A stretch of 56,074 nt of DNA, taken from the NCBI GenBank assembly GCA_020426845.1, contig JAGQPF010000488.1, positions 1 to 56,074 on the forward strand. The letters are read 5' to 3'. Position numbers and translations under genes: made by a program. How positions within the stretch are numbered: position 1 is the stretch's first letter; each line of letters starts with the position of its first letter. Under the pieces are notes generated by a model. It was not told the DNA's origin. It worked only from the letters and a program-made list of their open reading frames with translations, and did not search any database. This DNA is from Planctomycetales bacterium (GTDB lineage Bacteria; Planctomycetota; Planctomycetia; Pirellulales; Pirellulaceae). Positions 46,530-55,140 of this stretch are shown one piece after another.

Positions 46530-46540
46530 GGAGCCTGCCG

Positions 46541-48046
46541 ATGCCCTCGGAAGAGATTCAACGACTGATTGGGGCGTTTGTCGACGACCGCGACGGGTTG
46601 ACCGACGAGCAATACCGTCAACTGCTGGCGGCGGCTCGGGAAGACGTCAATGTGCTGCGACAATTGAAGAGCCAGCTGGCGCTCGACGAGTCCTTGGCGC
46701 AGCTGATGGCGGTGGACCGCGCGGACTTTCCCGCCCAGCTCGCCCAACGCGTCCGCGACCTGGACCGGGACGACGACCTGCAACAGCAGGTGCGCGAGAT
46801 GCGCGAACTGGCGGCGCAAGATTATGCTCCGGCACCGCGACGCCGAGGCGTCGGCCGCTGGATGCTGGCGGCGACCCTGTTGCTCGCTGTGGGCGCCGCG
46901 TCGTGGTATGTGTTGCCCGGCGTCAACGATCAACCCCGAGTCGTCCGCGTGTTCGGGCAGGTGACGCTGCTGCGCAGCTCGGGGAAAACGACGCTGCAAG
47001 CCAACGACGAGCGACTTCGATCGGGCGACCGCGTGCTGACCGGCGACCGCGCGTTCGCGGTGCTGGAGTACCGAGACGGCACGCGCGTCAGCCTCGCCAG
47101 CGGCTCGCTGATGGAGATCGACACCAAGTTTCGCGGCGGCAAGACCATGCATGTCGAACGGGGCGCCGTGGCCGCTGTCGTGGCGCCGCAGCCCGCCGCG
47201 CGGCCGATGCGGTTCATCACGCCTCGCGCCGACGCGCAGGTGGTCGGCACCGAGTTGCTGTTGGAAGTCTCCAGCCAACAGACGCGATTGAATGTCGCCG
47301 AGGGCAAGGTGGAGCTCCGCGGGCTCGGCAGCGATCAAGCGCTGCTGGTCGGGCGTCGGCAGTTCGCCGTCACCGACGGCGGAGACGCGGAACTGCAGTC
47401 GTTGGTTTGGCCGGCCAGTGGCGAGCGACTGCATGTGCTGGTGGAGCCCGGCGAAACGCAGCCTGCGGAGTTCGAGACGCGGGGCAACGTCGGTTGGGAT
47501 CAGTTCATCAAATTCCGCGGCGGCTCCCTGCTGCTGCCCGATGCGCTGGGAAAGCGACTGACAGAATCATGTCGCGAGTCGGAAGAGCTCACGGTCGAAC
47601 TGCTGCTGCGCTGCGACTCGAGTCATCTGTCCGGGCCGGCGAGGATCGTCACGCTTTCCAAGGACGCCTATTCGCGCAACTTCACGGTCGGACAGGAGCG
47701 GGAGCATCTGGTCTTTCGGCTCCGCACCACCACGACCGGCGAGAACGGCACCAACCCCGAGCTGCGCTTGTGCCGAATTGCCGACCGCGATCTGCACCAT
47801 CTGGTGGTCTGTTGGCAACGGGGCGAGCTGACCTGTTATTTGGACGGCGAGCGCGTGATGCAGTCGGATCGCCTGGGCGGCGACCTCTCGAACTGGAGTG
47901 ATCACTACCTGACCCTGGGCGACGAGTGGCAGACCGGACCTCGATCGGGGACGTGGCGGGGCGAACTGCACGCGGTCGCCATTTACGCTCGGACGCTGGC
48001 CGGGGAAGAGGTGTTGCGAAACTTCGCGGCACTGTCACCGCACTGA
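46541..48046 (+). CDS. FecR-domain / LamG membrane protein
   Basis: 501 residues. A cytoplasmic N-terminus of about 100 residues (helical, charged; possible sigma-binding part) precedes one membrane span (107-125, WMLAATLLLAVGAASWYVLP). Outside is a FecR domain near 130-240 (RVFGQVTLLRSSGKTTLQAN, LASGSLMEIDTKF, MRFITPRADAQVVGTELLLE) and a C-terminal LamG/concanavalin-like domain near 310-495 (LVVCWQRGELTCYLDGERVM, GTWRGELHAVAIYARTLAGE). The ATG has GAGGAG 7 nt upstream; the gene is co-transcribed with the sigma factor. The role as sensor/anti-sigma is inferred from this arrangement. Confidence 0.88.
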   Translation: MPSEEIQRLIGAFVDDRDGLTDEQYRQLLAAAREDVNVLRQLKSQLALDESLAQLMAVDRADFPAQLAQRVRDLDRDDDLQQQVREMRELAAQDYAPAPRRRGVGRWMLAATLLLAVGAASWYVLPGVNDQPRVVRVFGQVTLLRSSGKTTLQANDERLRSGDRVLTGDRAFAVLEYRDGTRVSLASGSLMEIDTKFRGGKTMHVERGAVAAVVAPQPAARPMRFITPRADAQVVGTELLLEVSSQQTRLNVAEGKVELRGLGSDQALLVGRRQFAVTDGGDAELQSLVWPASGERLHVLVEPGETQPAEFETRGNVGWDQFIKFRGGSLLLPDALGKRLTESCRESEELTVELLLRCDSSHLSGPARIVTLSKDAYSRNFTVGQEREHLVFRLRTTTTGENGTNPELRLCRIADRDLHHLVVCWQRGELTCYLDGERVMQSDRLGGDLSNWSDHYLTLGDEWQTGPRSGTWRGELHAVAIYARTLAGEEVLRNFAALSPH

Positions 48047-48235
48047 CCCCATTGCTGTCGATTTGGGGTGTTCGCGACGCTTGGCTGGCTTGGGTGGTGT
48101 GGGGTGGCTGCGCGGATTATGAAGGCTGTGTACCCGCTGCGCGGGGGGTTGAATTGGTGCTGTGAAGGGGTTTGAATCAACGGAGGTAATTTCTACCTCT
48201 CTTATCTTTAACTCTTGGACCAACGGGAAAAGCGA

Positions 48236-51200
48236 ATGAAGCCTCGCAGTCGCCAACAACGTACCCACCGGGACCGCTTTCGCCGGCTCTGCGTCGAGCA
48301 GCTGGAATCGCGACGGGTGCTAGCCGCCATTCACGGCACAAAGTTCAACGACCTGGATGGCGACGGCCAACGGGACGCAAGCATCATCGGGGGCAATGAG
48401 CCCGATGTCGTCTTCGTGATTGATATCTCGGGTTCCACCAACGGCAATTTTGTGGGAACCCCGGTGGGGGACCAGAACAACGACGGCGCCTCCAATCGCA
48501 TTCTGGATGCCGAGATCGCCGGCTTCATTGCCCTCAATCAGCAGTTGATCGACAGCGGTTTTGGTGCCACCGGGCAAGTTTCGATCGTGACATTGGATTC
48601 GTTCGGCACGATTCGGGACATGAATCCATCGATCGGTGGTGTCCAGAACTTTACCAGCCCGGCGGCGGACCACAATGGCAACGGGGTTCCCGATGTGGTG
48701 GATGTCCTCCGTTCTTTGAATGACAACGGACAAACTAACTTCGCAGATGCGTTGGCCAAGGCGTCGACCGCGTTAGATTCTTTGGACGGCACGCTGGGCA
48801 ACGGTGTCGGCGGTGATCCGGCCAACGGCAATGTGATTTTCATCTCCGATGGAGTGCCGACCACTGGTGGCGCCTACGCCGACGAGGTGGCGGCGCTGGC
48901 GCCGTTTGCCGACACAGTCCGAGCGTTCGGCGCCGGCACAGGCGCTACGCTGAGCACGCTGCAGGTTATTGACACCAACGCCGAGATCTTCACCAGCACC
49001 GACGAGCTTCTGGCGGTCTTCAGCGGCACAAGTCCGAACCTTGCCTTCACCGAGCCCGGCTTGGACGGTTGGACGATCGAACTGGTGGATAGCGAAGGCA
49101 ATGTGGTCGACACCCAGGTCACCATGAGCGTCGACCTGGACGAGAACGGCGACATCGACCCGTTCTCCGAAATGGGGCTCTACTGGTTTGATGACGTCGA
49201 GCCCGGCGACTACACGGTTCGCGAAGTGAATAAGCTGCTGTGGACGCAGACGTATCCGGAGGCCCCCGGCACTTGGAGCGTGTCGGTTGGCGCCGAGGAC
49301 GTGCTGGAGGAGATCGATTTCGGCAACCAATTCACGGGCGCTCGCATCGACCTGAACAACGCCACGTCGCCGACGGCCACGGGCTTCATCGGGCTTGGCA
49401 TCGATAACAATTACACGGCCGAGCGAGGCTTTGGCTGGGATCCGGCCATTGTTCCCGCCGGCGCGGGCACGTTCGATCGCGCCCCGACGATTGGTGACGA
49501 CCTGTTGCGGGACGGCCACTTTGGCTTGGACAACACGTTCCTGGCCGACGTCGCGGACGGTAGCTACCTGATCAATCTGACCATCGGCGACGGTTTCTGG
49601 GCGCGCAACTTCCTCGACGTTTACGCCGAGGGCGTGTTGGTGCACGACAATCTGTCCAGCGCAGCGGGCCAGTTTATCCACGCATCGTTGCTGACCACGG
49701 TGAGCGATGGCCAGTTGAACCTGCGAATCGACAATTCCGGCGGCGATCCCTACTTCGTCGTGAACGCGATCGAGATCTATCCGGCGAGCTTTGCCGGCCT
49801 GCACACGTTGGTCGAGTCGGCTCCGGGCTCGGCGGTCTTCAATGGCAGCAACGCCAACGCGAACGCGTTGGTCACGGTGACGACCGACAGCGGAACGATC
49901 TCGACGCCCGACGCCAGTCCGCTCTACGCGGGCGTGCAAGTCGTCGCTGACGGGGCCGGCGCCTTCAGCTTCTCCGTCTCGCTGCCCCCGGGATCGGCGT
50001 TGCCGAACGTGACCAGCGAGGAAGTGACCGGACTTCGCAATGGCTCGGCCTCGGGCGCTCCGGTGCCGGTCGCCGCGGTGCGGCGACTTGACTTCAATTC
50101 GCCCGGCAGCCCGACCGAAGCGGGCTTCATCGGCGTGTTGTCCACGCAGACCTACACCGGCTCCGGCTTCGGATACACCGTCGCCACCAACCAACAGCTG
50201 AATCGCGGCGGCGTCACGTCAATGACCTCCAATTCGCTGTATGTCGACGGCCATTGGGGCAATTCTGCGCCGAAGACGTTCCGCGTGCAGGTCAATCCGG
50301 GCACCTCATATGACATTCGCAGCTATGTGGGCGATCGCGCCTACTTCCGCGACAACATCGAGATGACCGTCGAAGGAGTGGGGCCCGTGATCGGCGGCGC
50401 GCTGTCGGCCAACACGTTCTCGACCCTGACCGCGCTCGGCGCCACGGACGTGAACCTGGACGGCGCGATCGACATCACCTTCCGGGACGCGGGCGGAGTC
50501 GATCCCTACTACGTCATTAACGGGTTGGATATCGCCGAAAGCGTAGTGGGCCTGCCGGCCTCGGCCCCGATGTTGGTCAACGCCGCCGGCGCCGACGGCG
50601 CCAGCTTGACGTCCGACCAACTACAACCGCTGGTGGCCGAAGCGGTGGCCCGCTGGTCGGCGACCGGTTTGACGGATGCCCAATTGGCGCGACTGCAAAA
50701 CGTCGACGTTCAGATCGCCGACCTCGACGGCCAAGGCGCCTATGGCCTGGCCGGTTCGACCCGGGTGTTGATCGACGACAACGCGGCGGGCAACGGTTGG
50801 TACGTCGACCCGACGCCCAGCTCCAACGATGGCTTCGTCTTCGCGAACAATCAGTACGTCGCCGTCGGCGATATCGGCAGCCAAGTCGATCTGTTGACCG
50901 TCGTGATGCACGAGCTGGGCCATATCGTCGGCCTGGGGGACCAGGACCCGCTGTTCTCTTCCAACAGCCTGATGACCGGCCGGATTGATCCGGGCGTCCG
51001 TCGCTTGTCGCTGGAGTCGAACGTGGACCAAGTGTTCACCTCGCTTCGCGATGACACCTTGCAGTTGGAGCTCGGCCGCGACAGCGACGTGACGGGTCTG
51101 TTGCTCGAGGCCGATACGCTGGCCACCTTGGCAGAGGACACCGTGGACCGCATCGACAGTGACGCGGCTCCAATCCTGACCGAAGGCCGTCGCCGTGAGC

Positions 51201-51259
51201 ACGACGAGGTGTTTGCGACGCTCGACTTGAATGAGGTCGAGGAGGTGGAGGAGCTGTAG
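48236..51259 (+). CDS. LEPR-XLL protein with VWA, malectin-like repeats and metallopeptidase motif
   Basis: 1,007 residues. The N-terminus is basic with VEQLESRRVLAA, the LEPR-XLL signal. Then comes a VWA domain with an intact MIDAS (D63, S65, S67 in VIDISGSTNG, and TNFADAL later) and an SD-repeat/CnaB-like segment near 260-330 (GWTIELVDSEGNVVDTQ, LYWFDDVEPGDYTVREV). Two similar carbohydrate-binding-like modules follow (RIDLNNATSPTATGFIGLG / RRLDFNSPGSPTEAGFIGVL). Near the C-terminus HELGHIVGLGD (892-902) is a metzincin-like zinc site with Asp in place of the third His. It ends in an acidic tail. ATG 48236 follows GGGAAAAG. It is downstream of the sigma/FecR pair, though 189 nt away, so possibly a target of that sigma factor. 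Confidence 0.87.
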   Translation: MKPRSRQQRTHRDRFRRLCVEQLESRRVLAAIHGTKFNDLDGDGQRDASIIGGNEPDVVFVIDISGSTNGNFVGTPVGDQNNDGASNRILDAEIAGFIALNQQLIDSGFGATGQVSIVTLDSFGTIRDMNPSIGGVQNFTSPAADHNGNGVPDVVDVLRSLNDNGQTNFADALAKASTALDSLDGTLGNGVGGDPANGNVIFISDGVPTTGGAYADEVAALAPFADTVRAFGAGTGATLSTLQVIDTNAEIFTSTDELLAVFSGTSPNLAFTEPGLDGWTIELVDSEGNVVDTQVTMSVDLDENGDIDPFSEMGLYWFDDVEPGDYTVREVNKLLWTQTYPEAPGTWSVSVGAEDVLEEIDFGNQFTGARIDLNNATSPTATGFIGLGIDNNYTAERGFGWDPAIVPAGAGTFDRAPTIGDDLLRDGHFGLDNTFLADVADGSYLINLTIGDGFWARNFLDVYAEGVLVHDNLSSAAGQFIHASLLTTVSDGQLNLRIDNSGGDPYFVVNAIEIYPASFAGLHTLVESAPGSAVFNGSNANANALVTVTTDSGTISTPDASPLYAGVQVVADGAGAFSFSVSLPPGSALPNVTSEEVTGLRNGSASGAPVPVAAVRRLDFNSPGSPTEAGFIGVLSTQTYTGSGFGYTVATNQQLNRGGVTSMTSNSLYVDGHWGNSAPKTFRVQVNPGTSYDIRSYVGDRAYFRDNIEMTVEGVGPVIGGALSANTFSTLTALGATDVNLDGAIDITFRDAGGVDPYYVINGLDIAESVVGLPASAPMLVNAAGADGASLTSDQLQPLVAEAVARWSATGLTDAQLARLQNVDVQIADLDGQGAYGLAGSTRVLIDDNAAGNGWYVDPTPSSNDGFVFANNQYVAVGDIGSQVDLLTVVMHELGHIVGLGDQDPLFSSNSLMTGRIDPGVRRLSLESNVDQVFTSLRDDTLQLELGRDSDVTGLLLEADTLATLAEDTVDRIDSDAAPILTEGRRREHDEVFATLDLNEVEEVEEL

Positions 51260-51337
51260 ACACTCGCTCCGGGACCGTGGTCGTAGAATGACGCGATCAC
51301 GTCCCGGAATGGCGCAGCGAAAACGAATCCGCACTCA

Positions 51338-51373
51338 GCGGCTCCCTGTCCATGGCAGGGAGCCGTTTTTTTT
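51338..51373 (+). terminator. Rho-independent terminator of the LEPR-XLL/VWA gene
   Basis: CGGCTCCCTG and CAGGGAGCCG form a perfect 10-bp stem with a 7-nt loop, followed by eight T, about 80 nt after the stop codon. Confidence 0.95.
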
Positions 51374-51412
51374 CCCATCGTGGTGAGAGCGTGGAAAACC
51401 GATTTGCGATTC

Positions 51413-51538
51413 CGATCCCTCGCTCACGCGTCGGGTTTCCTTATCGAGGCGTGCCGGATTCGATCCCTCGCTCACGCGTCGGGTTTCCTTATCGAGGCGT
51501 GCCGGATTCGATCCCTCGCGTACGCGTCGGGTTCCTTT
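51413..51538 (-). repeat. Triple repeat array D (48-bp period), downstream of csrA2
   Basis: Three copies on the minus strand, ending at + positions near 51413, 51461 and 51509, with identical linkers (AATCCGGCACGCCTCGAT). Cores are of the GACGCG type. Loops are GTGA twice; the copy nearest csrA2 has GTAC, which keeps the stem. Each keeps AGGA and AGGGA in sense with csrA2. Confidence 0.95.
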
Positions 51539-51560
51539 TGAAACGCGTGGTGCTCGGCGG

Positions 51561-51755
51561 TTACGAATCTTGTTCGGCGTCGACCGCATCGGCGTCGTCC
51601 GCCGGAAGCAACTCTCCTCGAGCAATCATCGACTCGCGCGGTGCGTCCACGCCAATCCGCACTCCCTGATTGGTTACGCGAACGATGGTGATGGTGATTT
51701 GATCGCCAATTTGGATCTGCTCACCACAACGACGGGTCAACACCAACATAGACAT
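51561..51755 (-). CDS. csrA: CsrA/RsmA translational regulator (copy 2)
   Basis: 64 residues, close to the standard length. MLVLTRRCGEQIQIGDQITI, TIVRVTNQGVRIGVDAP and RESMIARGELL follow the CsrA core; the pattern ExMIARGEL replaces the canonical VxVxRxEI but keeps the Arg that contacts RNA. ATG 51755 (MSMLVL) is used; the internal ATG 51749 gives the canonical MLVL start. Paralogue of the gene at 36502, not a close copy, so binding specificity may differ. Repeat array D begins 22 nt after the stop codon on the same strand. Confidence 0.93.
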   Translation of the reverse strand: MSMLVLTRRCGEQIQIGDQITITIVRVTNQGVRIGVDAPRESMIARGELLPADDADAVDAEQDS

Positions 51756-52135
51756 GGCAGGCCCCGGAAGACGGGAGAAAAGGGGAGATAGGAAGGAATG
51801 GTAGCAGTCTCTCCGGCAAGTCGCAACGACCGGAAACCGCCACGCCCGGATGTTGAGGAACTCGTGATTTACGGTGTTGTCAGCGTTCCTTCGCGTCCCG
51901 ATATGGGCGGGGCGCCAAGCGCTGGACGGGGCGAATTGGCGGCAAACCGGCCGTGTTACTGGGGGTATTGCGATGCTTGCGTAGTCTGGGGTGGCTGGGG
52001 TTGTTTGGCCGGGTCTTGCGCGCGTTCTCGTGGGGATCAAGACGCGGATTGTTAGGGACCGATCAATGGTTCCGACAGTAGGAGATGCGCCTCCCGCCTG
52101 TGCGCTCCGAACGACCCAACCCGTGCAGAATCGAC
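51756..52135. other. Divergent region between csrA2 and the HtrA gene
   Basis: Purine-rich near csrA2 (GGGAGAAAAGGGGAGATAGG). A G-rich block at 51959-52010 (GGGGGTATTGCGATGCTTGC, then TCTGGGGTGGCTGGGG) resembles one at 48064-48110. The promoters of both genes should be here; none called. Confidence 0.5.
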
Positions 52136-53515
52136 ATGCCCTGTAGCGCCACACTCCCGCGAGCCCTGACGCTCGCGCTCTGTATATTCGGACTTCTCGG
52201 GCCTGCGGGGCGATTGGCACAGGGCCAATTGCCACCGGACTCGCCACGTCGCACTCCGATCGTCAACGCGGTCGAGCAGGCGCGTCCGTCGGTGGTCAAC
52301 ATTCATGGCCGCAAATTGTTGCGCAGTGAAGTCAACGATGGCGACGCGTACCGCCCCGTGAACGGGATGGGCACCGGCGTGGTGATTGACGAGCGCGGGT
52401 ATATCGTCACGAACTTTCATGTGGTTGAGGGAGTCGGCCGCATCAAGGTGACGCTGGCCAACGAGGATGTGAAGATCGCGCGCTTGGTGAACCACGACCC
52501 GCGCACCGATCTGGCCATCATCAAGGTGGATTCCGACAAGCCGCTGCCGGTGATTCGGATGGGCACCTCCAGCGATCTCATGGTGGGTGAGACGGTGATC
52601 GCCATGGGCAACGCCTATGGCTACAAGCACACGGTGACTCGCGGGATCATCAGCGCCCTCGGGCGGATTGTCCCGGTGACGGACGAACAAACGTATCAAG
52701 ACTTGATTCAGACCGATGCCAGCATCAACCCCGGCAACTCGGGCGGCCCGCTGTTGAATCAAGTGGGCGAGATGATCGGCATTAACGTCGCGATGCGAGT
52801 CGGCGCCCAGGGCATCGGCTTTGCGTTGCCGATCGACGATGCCATGCAGGTGGTCGCCAAGCTGTTGAGTGTCGAGCGGCTGAGCGGCTTTTCGCACGGC
52901 GTGTTGGGCCGCACCGAGGTCCATGGGCAACGCACGCAATTCGTCGTCGACTCGGTTCGACAGGGCACTCCCGCGGCGCGAAGCGGCCTGCAACCGGGTG
53001 ATGTGGTGCTGGATGTGGCCGGCATTCAAGTAAATCGCGCATTGGACTTCGAACGCGCACTGATCGGCCGGTCGCCCGGTGATCAAGTGCCCTTGTCGGT
53101 GACTCGCCAAGGCGCCACGGAAAAGTTGCAGCTGTCGCTCTCCGAGGGCGCCACTCATGTTTCACGTCCGTCCTCCGTGGCGACTCAGCTGTGGTCGGAG
53201 CTGGGCGTGAAGGTTGTGGTCACCGGCGGCAACACCCCCGCGCTAACTTCCACCAACTACAGCGGAGGCCTGCGTGTGACGGAGGTTCGCGCCAACAGCC
53301 CCGCTGCCAAGGAGGGATTCCGCGAGGGCGACATCCTGGTCGGCATGCACCGTTGGGAGACCGCGTCGATGAATGACATCGCCTATATCCTCGGCAGTTC
53401 CGAATTTCAGAACAGCCAGCCGGCCAAGTTCTTCATCGTTCGCGATCGCAATGTCTTGTATGGCTATTTGACGGTGCAGCAGATGTCGCAGGTGAACTTC
53501 AAGTCGTCGCGCTGA
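52136..53515 (+). CDS. HtrA/DegP-family serine protease with two PDZ domains
   Basis: 459 residues. Signal peptide (LPRALTLALCIFGLLGPAG). Trypsin-like S1C domain with the triad H95 (VTNFHVVEG), D125 (DPRTDLAII) and S202 (NPGNSGGPLL). PDZ1 near 265-340 (GTPAARSGLQPGDVVLDVAG) and PDZ2 near 365-450 (NSPAAKEGFREGDILVGMHR). Periplasmic protein quality control is the usual role. ATG 52136 begins the signal peptide; ATG 52085 is in frame but its GGAG is only 1-2 nt away. Monocistronic. Neither the LEPR-XLL proteins nor CsrA are shown to be substrates or regulators. Confidence 0.93.
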   Translation: MPCSATLPRALTLALCIFGLLGPAGRLAQGQLPPDSPRRTPIVNAVEQARPSVVNIHGRKLLRSEVNDGDAYRPVNGMGTGVVIDERGYIVTNFHVVEGVGRIKVTLANEDVKIARLVNHDPRTDLAIIKVDSDKPLPVIRMGTSSDLMVGETVIAMGNAYGYKHTVTRGIISALGRIVPVTDEQTYQDLIQTDASINPGNSGGPLLNQVGEMIGINVAMRVGAQGIGFALPIDDAMQVVAKLLSVERLSGFSHGVLGRTEVHGQRTQFVVDSVRQGTPAARSGLQPGDVVLDVAGIQVNRALDFERALIGRSPGDQVPLSVTRQGATEKLQLSLSEGATHVSRPSSVATQLWSELGVKVVVTGGNTPALTSTNYSGGLRVTEVRANSPAAKEGFREGDILVGMHRWETASMNDIAYILGSSEFQNSQPAKFFIVRDRNVLYGYLTVQQMSQVNFKSSR

Positions 53516-53653
53516 TGCGGGTTGGCGCCAAAATGCGGCCGCCAAAATGCCTTTGCCAATCGGACCGGGTGTTTTCCAACAACCTCCTCGGCAGTTACAC
53601 TGTCCCGGTAGCGTCAAAATTATCTTGCTTGGAACCCACTCTTTCGCGACACG

Positions 53654-54574
53654 ATGGAAGCGGAGCTGATCCAGTGGCTGAGGGAACAGCTCACTCATCC
53701 TGACGCCCTGTGCCTGCAGGACGACGCCGCCTTGTTGAGGGCACCGCACTCGGTGGTCACCACCGACACGCTGTTGGAGGGCACTCATTTTCAACGCACT
53801 TCCGCCACTTGGGCGGAGGTCGGCCACAAGGCGTTGGCGGTCAATCTGAGCGACTTGGCGGCGATGGCCGCGCGACCTCAAGGTGCTGTGCTCTCCCTGG
53901 CACTGCCACGTCGCCAAGCGGGCGACATTGCCCGGCAGCTCATCGCGGGAATGCTAACGTTGGCCAACCGTTTCGGGCTGGCCCTGGTCGGCGGGGACAC
54001 CAACACCTGGGATGGTCCGCTGGCCGTCACCGTCACTGCTTGGGGCGACCCACTGTACGGCCCTTTGCGGCGCAACGGGGGTCAGCCGGGCGATTCGATT
54101 GTGGTGACCGGGCCGCTGGGGGGGAGCTTGCTTGGCCGACATCTCTCTTTCATGCCGCGCGTCGCCGAAGCGCTGGAGTTGGCTCGCCGCTATGATTTGC
54201 ATGCGGGAATGGACATTAGTGACGGGCTGCTGTTGGACCTGTCGCGGATGGCCGAGGCCAGCGGCTGCGGCGCCGAGCTCGAGCTGAGTGCCGTGCCGAT
54301 TCACCCCGACGCGCAGCGTCGATCGGCCCAGTCCGCCCAGTCCGGCCAGTCGCCGCTGGATCACGCGCTCGCAGATGGCGAGGACTTTGAACTGCTGCTG
54401 GCGCTGCCCCCGCGGGAGGCTCAGCGACTGCTGCGGGACGAATCGCCGGCGCTGCGCGATTTGTCGCTGGCGGTCGTCGGCCGGTTGACGACCGAGCCAG
54501 GGCTCGCGCATCGTGTGAACGGACAACTCACACCGCTCGCGGTGCGCGGCTATCAACACCGGGAGTTAACATGA
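53654..54574 (+). CDS. thiL: Thiamine-monophosphate kinase
   Basis: 306 residues; phosphorylates TMP to thiamine pyrophosphate. Motifs: LQDDAALL (Mg/ATP-binding Asp pair), TTDTLLEGTHF, LAVNLSDLAAMAARP, GLALVGGDTN, GMDISDGLLLDLSRMAE and ADGEDFELLLAL. The stop codon overlaps the next ATG by four bases (ATGA), so it is the first gene of a coupled cluster. There is a short Ser/Gln-rich insertion (RRSAQSAQSGQS). Confidence 0.93.
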   Translation: MEAELIQWLREQLTHPDALCLQDDAALLRAPHSVVTTDTLLEGTHFQRTSATWAEVGHKALAVNLSDLAAMAARPQGAVLSLALPRRQAGDIARQLIAGMLTLANRFGLALVGGDTNTWDGPLAVTVTAWGDPLYGPLRRNGGQPGDSIVVTGPLGGSLLGRHLSFMPRVAEALELARRYDLHAGMDISDGLLLDLSRMAEASGCGAELELSAVPIHPDAQRRSAQSAQSGQSPLDHALADGEDFELLLALPPREAQRLLRDESPALRDLSLAVVGRLTTEPGLAHRVNGQLTPLAVRGYQHRELT

Positions 54575-55140
54575 ACGTGTCGCTAAGTTGCCAGGTCGAC
54601 AACGAGTCGCAGCTGGACGCGCTGGCGCAACTTCTGCTGGACACGGCGCCACCGTCCGCTGTGGTGTTGCTGCGTGGCACGCTTGGGGCCGGCAAAACGC
54701 GATTGGTGCGAGGCGTGGCGGCAGCGGCGGGCATCGATCCCGCGACGGTTGTCAGCCCAACGTTTGTGCTTTGCCAGACTTATACGGGCGAGGTCAAGCG
54801 GGCCACGCAGCCCTTGGCGACGAAGTCCCCGCCGCTCTCCCAGGCCATGCAAGCGTCGCGTGAGCCGGAGCCTCGGTCTGTCACCATTCATCATGTGGAT
54901 GCCTATCGATTGGCCGATGAGGATGAGTACTTGCAGCTTGGCGCCGACGAGTTCATGGAGTCCGAGGCGCTCACGTTTGTCGAGTGGGGAGACCGAGTCG
55001 CGGATGCCCTGCCGCAGGATCGGCTCGAAGTCGAGCTGATCGTCACCGGCGAGCAAACGCGGGAAGTGATTGTCCAGGGCGTTGGCGACGAGTCGTCGGC
55101 TTGGGTGGAGCGGTTGCGGACTCGTTGGAGCACATCATGA
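54571..55140 (+). CDS. tsaE: tRNA threonylcarbamoyladenosine biosynthesis ATPase
   Basis: 189 residues; the ATPase partner of TsaB/TsaD in t6A37 modification. Walker A GTLGAGKT (36-43), SPTFVL (62-67), the HxDAYRL motif (108-114) and VEWGDRV. The family is usually about 150 residues; the excess is an insertion of about 32 residues (72-103, GEVKRATQPLATKSPPL...) between SPTFVLCQTY and the HxDxYR motif. Overlaps both neighbours by four bases. Confidence 0.92.
   Translation: MNVSLSCQVDNESQLDALAQLLLDTAPPSAVVLLRGTLGAGKTRLVRGVAAAAGIDPATVVSPTFVLCQTYTGEVKRATQPLATKSPPLSQAMQASREPEPRSVTIHHVDAYRLADEDEYLQLGADEFMESEALTFVEWGDRVADALPQDRLEVELIVTGEQTREVIVQGVGDESSAWVERLRTRWSTS

Larger units (their letters stand above)
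51260..51560. other. Convergent 3' region between the LEPR-XLL gene and csrA2
   Basis: Holds an inverted repeat TCCGGGAC/GTCCCGGA (51268-51308), the LEPR-XLL gene terminator (51338-51373) and repeat array D on the csrA2 strand (51413-51538). No protein gene. Confidence 0.75.
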
